DNA from: Rutidosis leptorrhynchoides
Lineage: Eukaryota > Streptophyta > Magnoliopsida > Asterales > Asteraceae
Reading direction: 5' to 3'
Assembly: GCF_046630445.1 (NCBI RefSeq)
Contig: NC_092334.1
Location: 188,362,501-188,426,500 of the forward strand
DNA length: 64,000 bases
In this document: positions 62,706 to 64,000 of the stretch, in pieces
How positions within the stretch are numbered: position 1 is the first letter of the stretch
How the letters are laid out: each line of letters opens with the position of its first letter
Program-made: the position numbers and the translations under genes
Notes under the pieces: model-generated
Databases searched by the model: none
Seen by the model: the letters and a program-made list of their open reading frames with translations, nothing else
Told to the model about the DNA's origin: nothing

Positions 62706-64000
62706 TGATAATGCTAAAAACGAACATATATTTCATAGCATTATTCCTCAAGAAAGACAAGCTTTTAGTTGCAATTGTTCTATTTACAAGTGATATTCGT
62801 TTAAATAATAAAAGGTGAAGACAAAAGACAGATTCGACGAATTGAAGACGCAAATGACCAAAAAGCTCAAAAGTACAAAAGACAATCAAAAAGGTTCCAA
62901 TTATTGACAAGAAACGTCTCGAAATTACAAGAGTACAAGATTCAAAACGCAAAGTACAAGATATTAAATTGTACGCAAGGACGTTCGAAAATCCGGAACC
63001 GGGACCAGAGTCAACTCTTAACGCTCGACGCAACGGACTAAAAATTACAAGTTAACTATGTATATAAATATAATATAATATATAATTAATTATATTAATT
63101 ATATATATATTATATTTATAAATAAAAACCGTCGGCAGAGAAAGACTCCAAGGGATTGAGCTGTAATTTCATTCTCCGCGACTCGCGGAGTTTGAAGGGT
63201 TATTTACCGCGAGTCGCGGAGCCCCAAAAATCGACTTTTCCTATAAAAGCAACCGAATTCTGATCGTAAATCATAATCCATCTTTCTCTCTTCTCTCATA
63301 TATACGTAAAATATATATATATATATATTTATATTTTAATTTTAATTTTAATTATAATTCTAATAATAAGGGTATGTTAGCAAATGTTGTAAGGGTGTAA
63401 GTCGAAATTCTGTCCGTGTAACGCTACGCTATTTTTAATCATTGTAAGTTATGTTCAACCTTTTTACATTAATGTCTCGTAGCTAAGTTATTATTATGCT
63501 TATTTAATCCGAAGTAATCATGATGTTGGGCTAATTACTAAAATTGGGTAATTGGGCTTTGTACCATAATTGGGGTTTGGACAAAAGAATGACACTTGTG
63601 GAAATTAGACTATGGGCTATTAATAGGCTTTATATTTGTTTAACTAAATGATAGTTTGTTAATGTTAATATAAAGATTTACAATTGGGCGTCCTTATAAA
63701 TTACCATATACACTCAATCGGACACGATGGGCGGGGTACTTATATGTACGAATAATCGTTCATTTAACCGGACACGGGAATGGATTAATAGCCACTAGAA
63801 TAATTAAAACAGGGGTGAAATTACATTCAAGGGTAATTGGTGTAATTGTTAACAAAGTAGTAAAACCTTGGTTTACACGCAGTCGATAACCTGGTGTATT
63901 CATTAAACAAAGTATTAAAACCTTGTTACAATTCGAATCCCCAATTAGTTGGAATATTTAACTTCGGGTATAAGAATAATTTGACGAGGACACTCGCACT
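62706..64000 (+). mobile_element. 5' LTR of element E, second copy, cut by window end
   Basis: Corresponds to 46544-47838. The palindrome module is at 63174-63221, with one substitution in the spacer. Whether gag-pol follows again cannot be seen here. Confidence 0.88.

Overview
The window looks like repeat-dense nuclear DNA of a eudicot plant, most likely Asteraceae. That placement is inference, from the LTR types, the spliced plant gene and AT-rich non-coding DNA. I see one intact host gene: a six-exon minus-strand gene (6495-10011) for an amino acid/GABA permease resembling GABA transporter 1. Almost everything else is transposon, much of it nested.

Layout. 1-676 is the 3' end of a Tekay-type LTR (family A) sitting in the non-coding 3' interior of another Ty3/gypsy element (family B; 677-2671), whose LTR is 2672-5354 and carries an array of covarying hairpins. 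Next come a decayed SINE, the permease gene, and a zone of LINE and SINE debris (10430-12614). 12962-37776 is a family A element (A1) with target duplication CTTAA. Its gag is split by a second, reversed family A element (A2, 18449-31564, target duplication GGATG). Both carry two extra ORFs between the primer site and gag: an acidic protein and an F-box protein. They are open in A1 and broken in A2. A1 has lost its pol end and the first part of its 3' LTR. 37782-39541 is LTR and interior of a Tat/Athila-like element (D), followed by a family A LTR fragment (39542-40173) and a long reversed LTR of family C (40174-44128).

From 44129 the DNA belongs mostly to an Athila-like family (E): a reversed solo LTR (44129-46207, target duplication GTCAC) inserted at the very edge of LTR C, a scrap of element C interior, then a forward element E with 5' LTR (46544-48531), tRNA-Asp-type primer site, an intact 1867-codon gag-pol frame, a small basic zinc-knuckle ORF and an ATHILA ORF-1-like ORF. 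Instead of reaching its 3' LTR, the interior breaks at 60658 and the sequence restarts as a near-copy of 44505 onward, including the solo LTR and its target duplication. This is best read as a tandem duplication of about 16.15 kb, or an assembly artefact imitating one.

Working relations. The A elements would use initiator-Met tRNA priming, a gag-pol polyprotein and a chromodomain-type integrase tail; E would use tRNA-Asp priming and a gag-pol with extra 3' ORFs. Neither A copy looks autonomous: both have stops in gag-pol. E has an open gag-pol but no 3' LTR in view. The strongest candidates for undescribed biology are the hairpin array in LTR B, the paired-palindrome modules just upstream of TATA-like boxes in several unrelated LTR families, and the F-box/acidic ORF cassette of family A.
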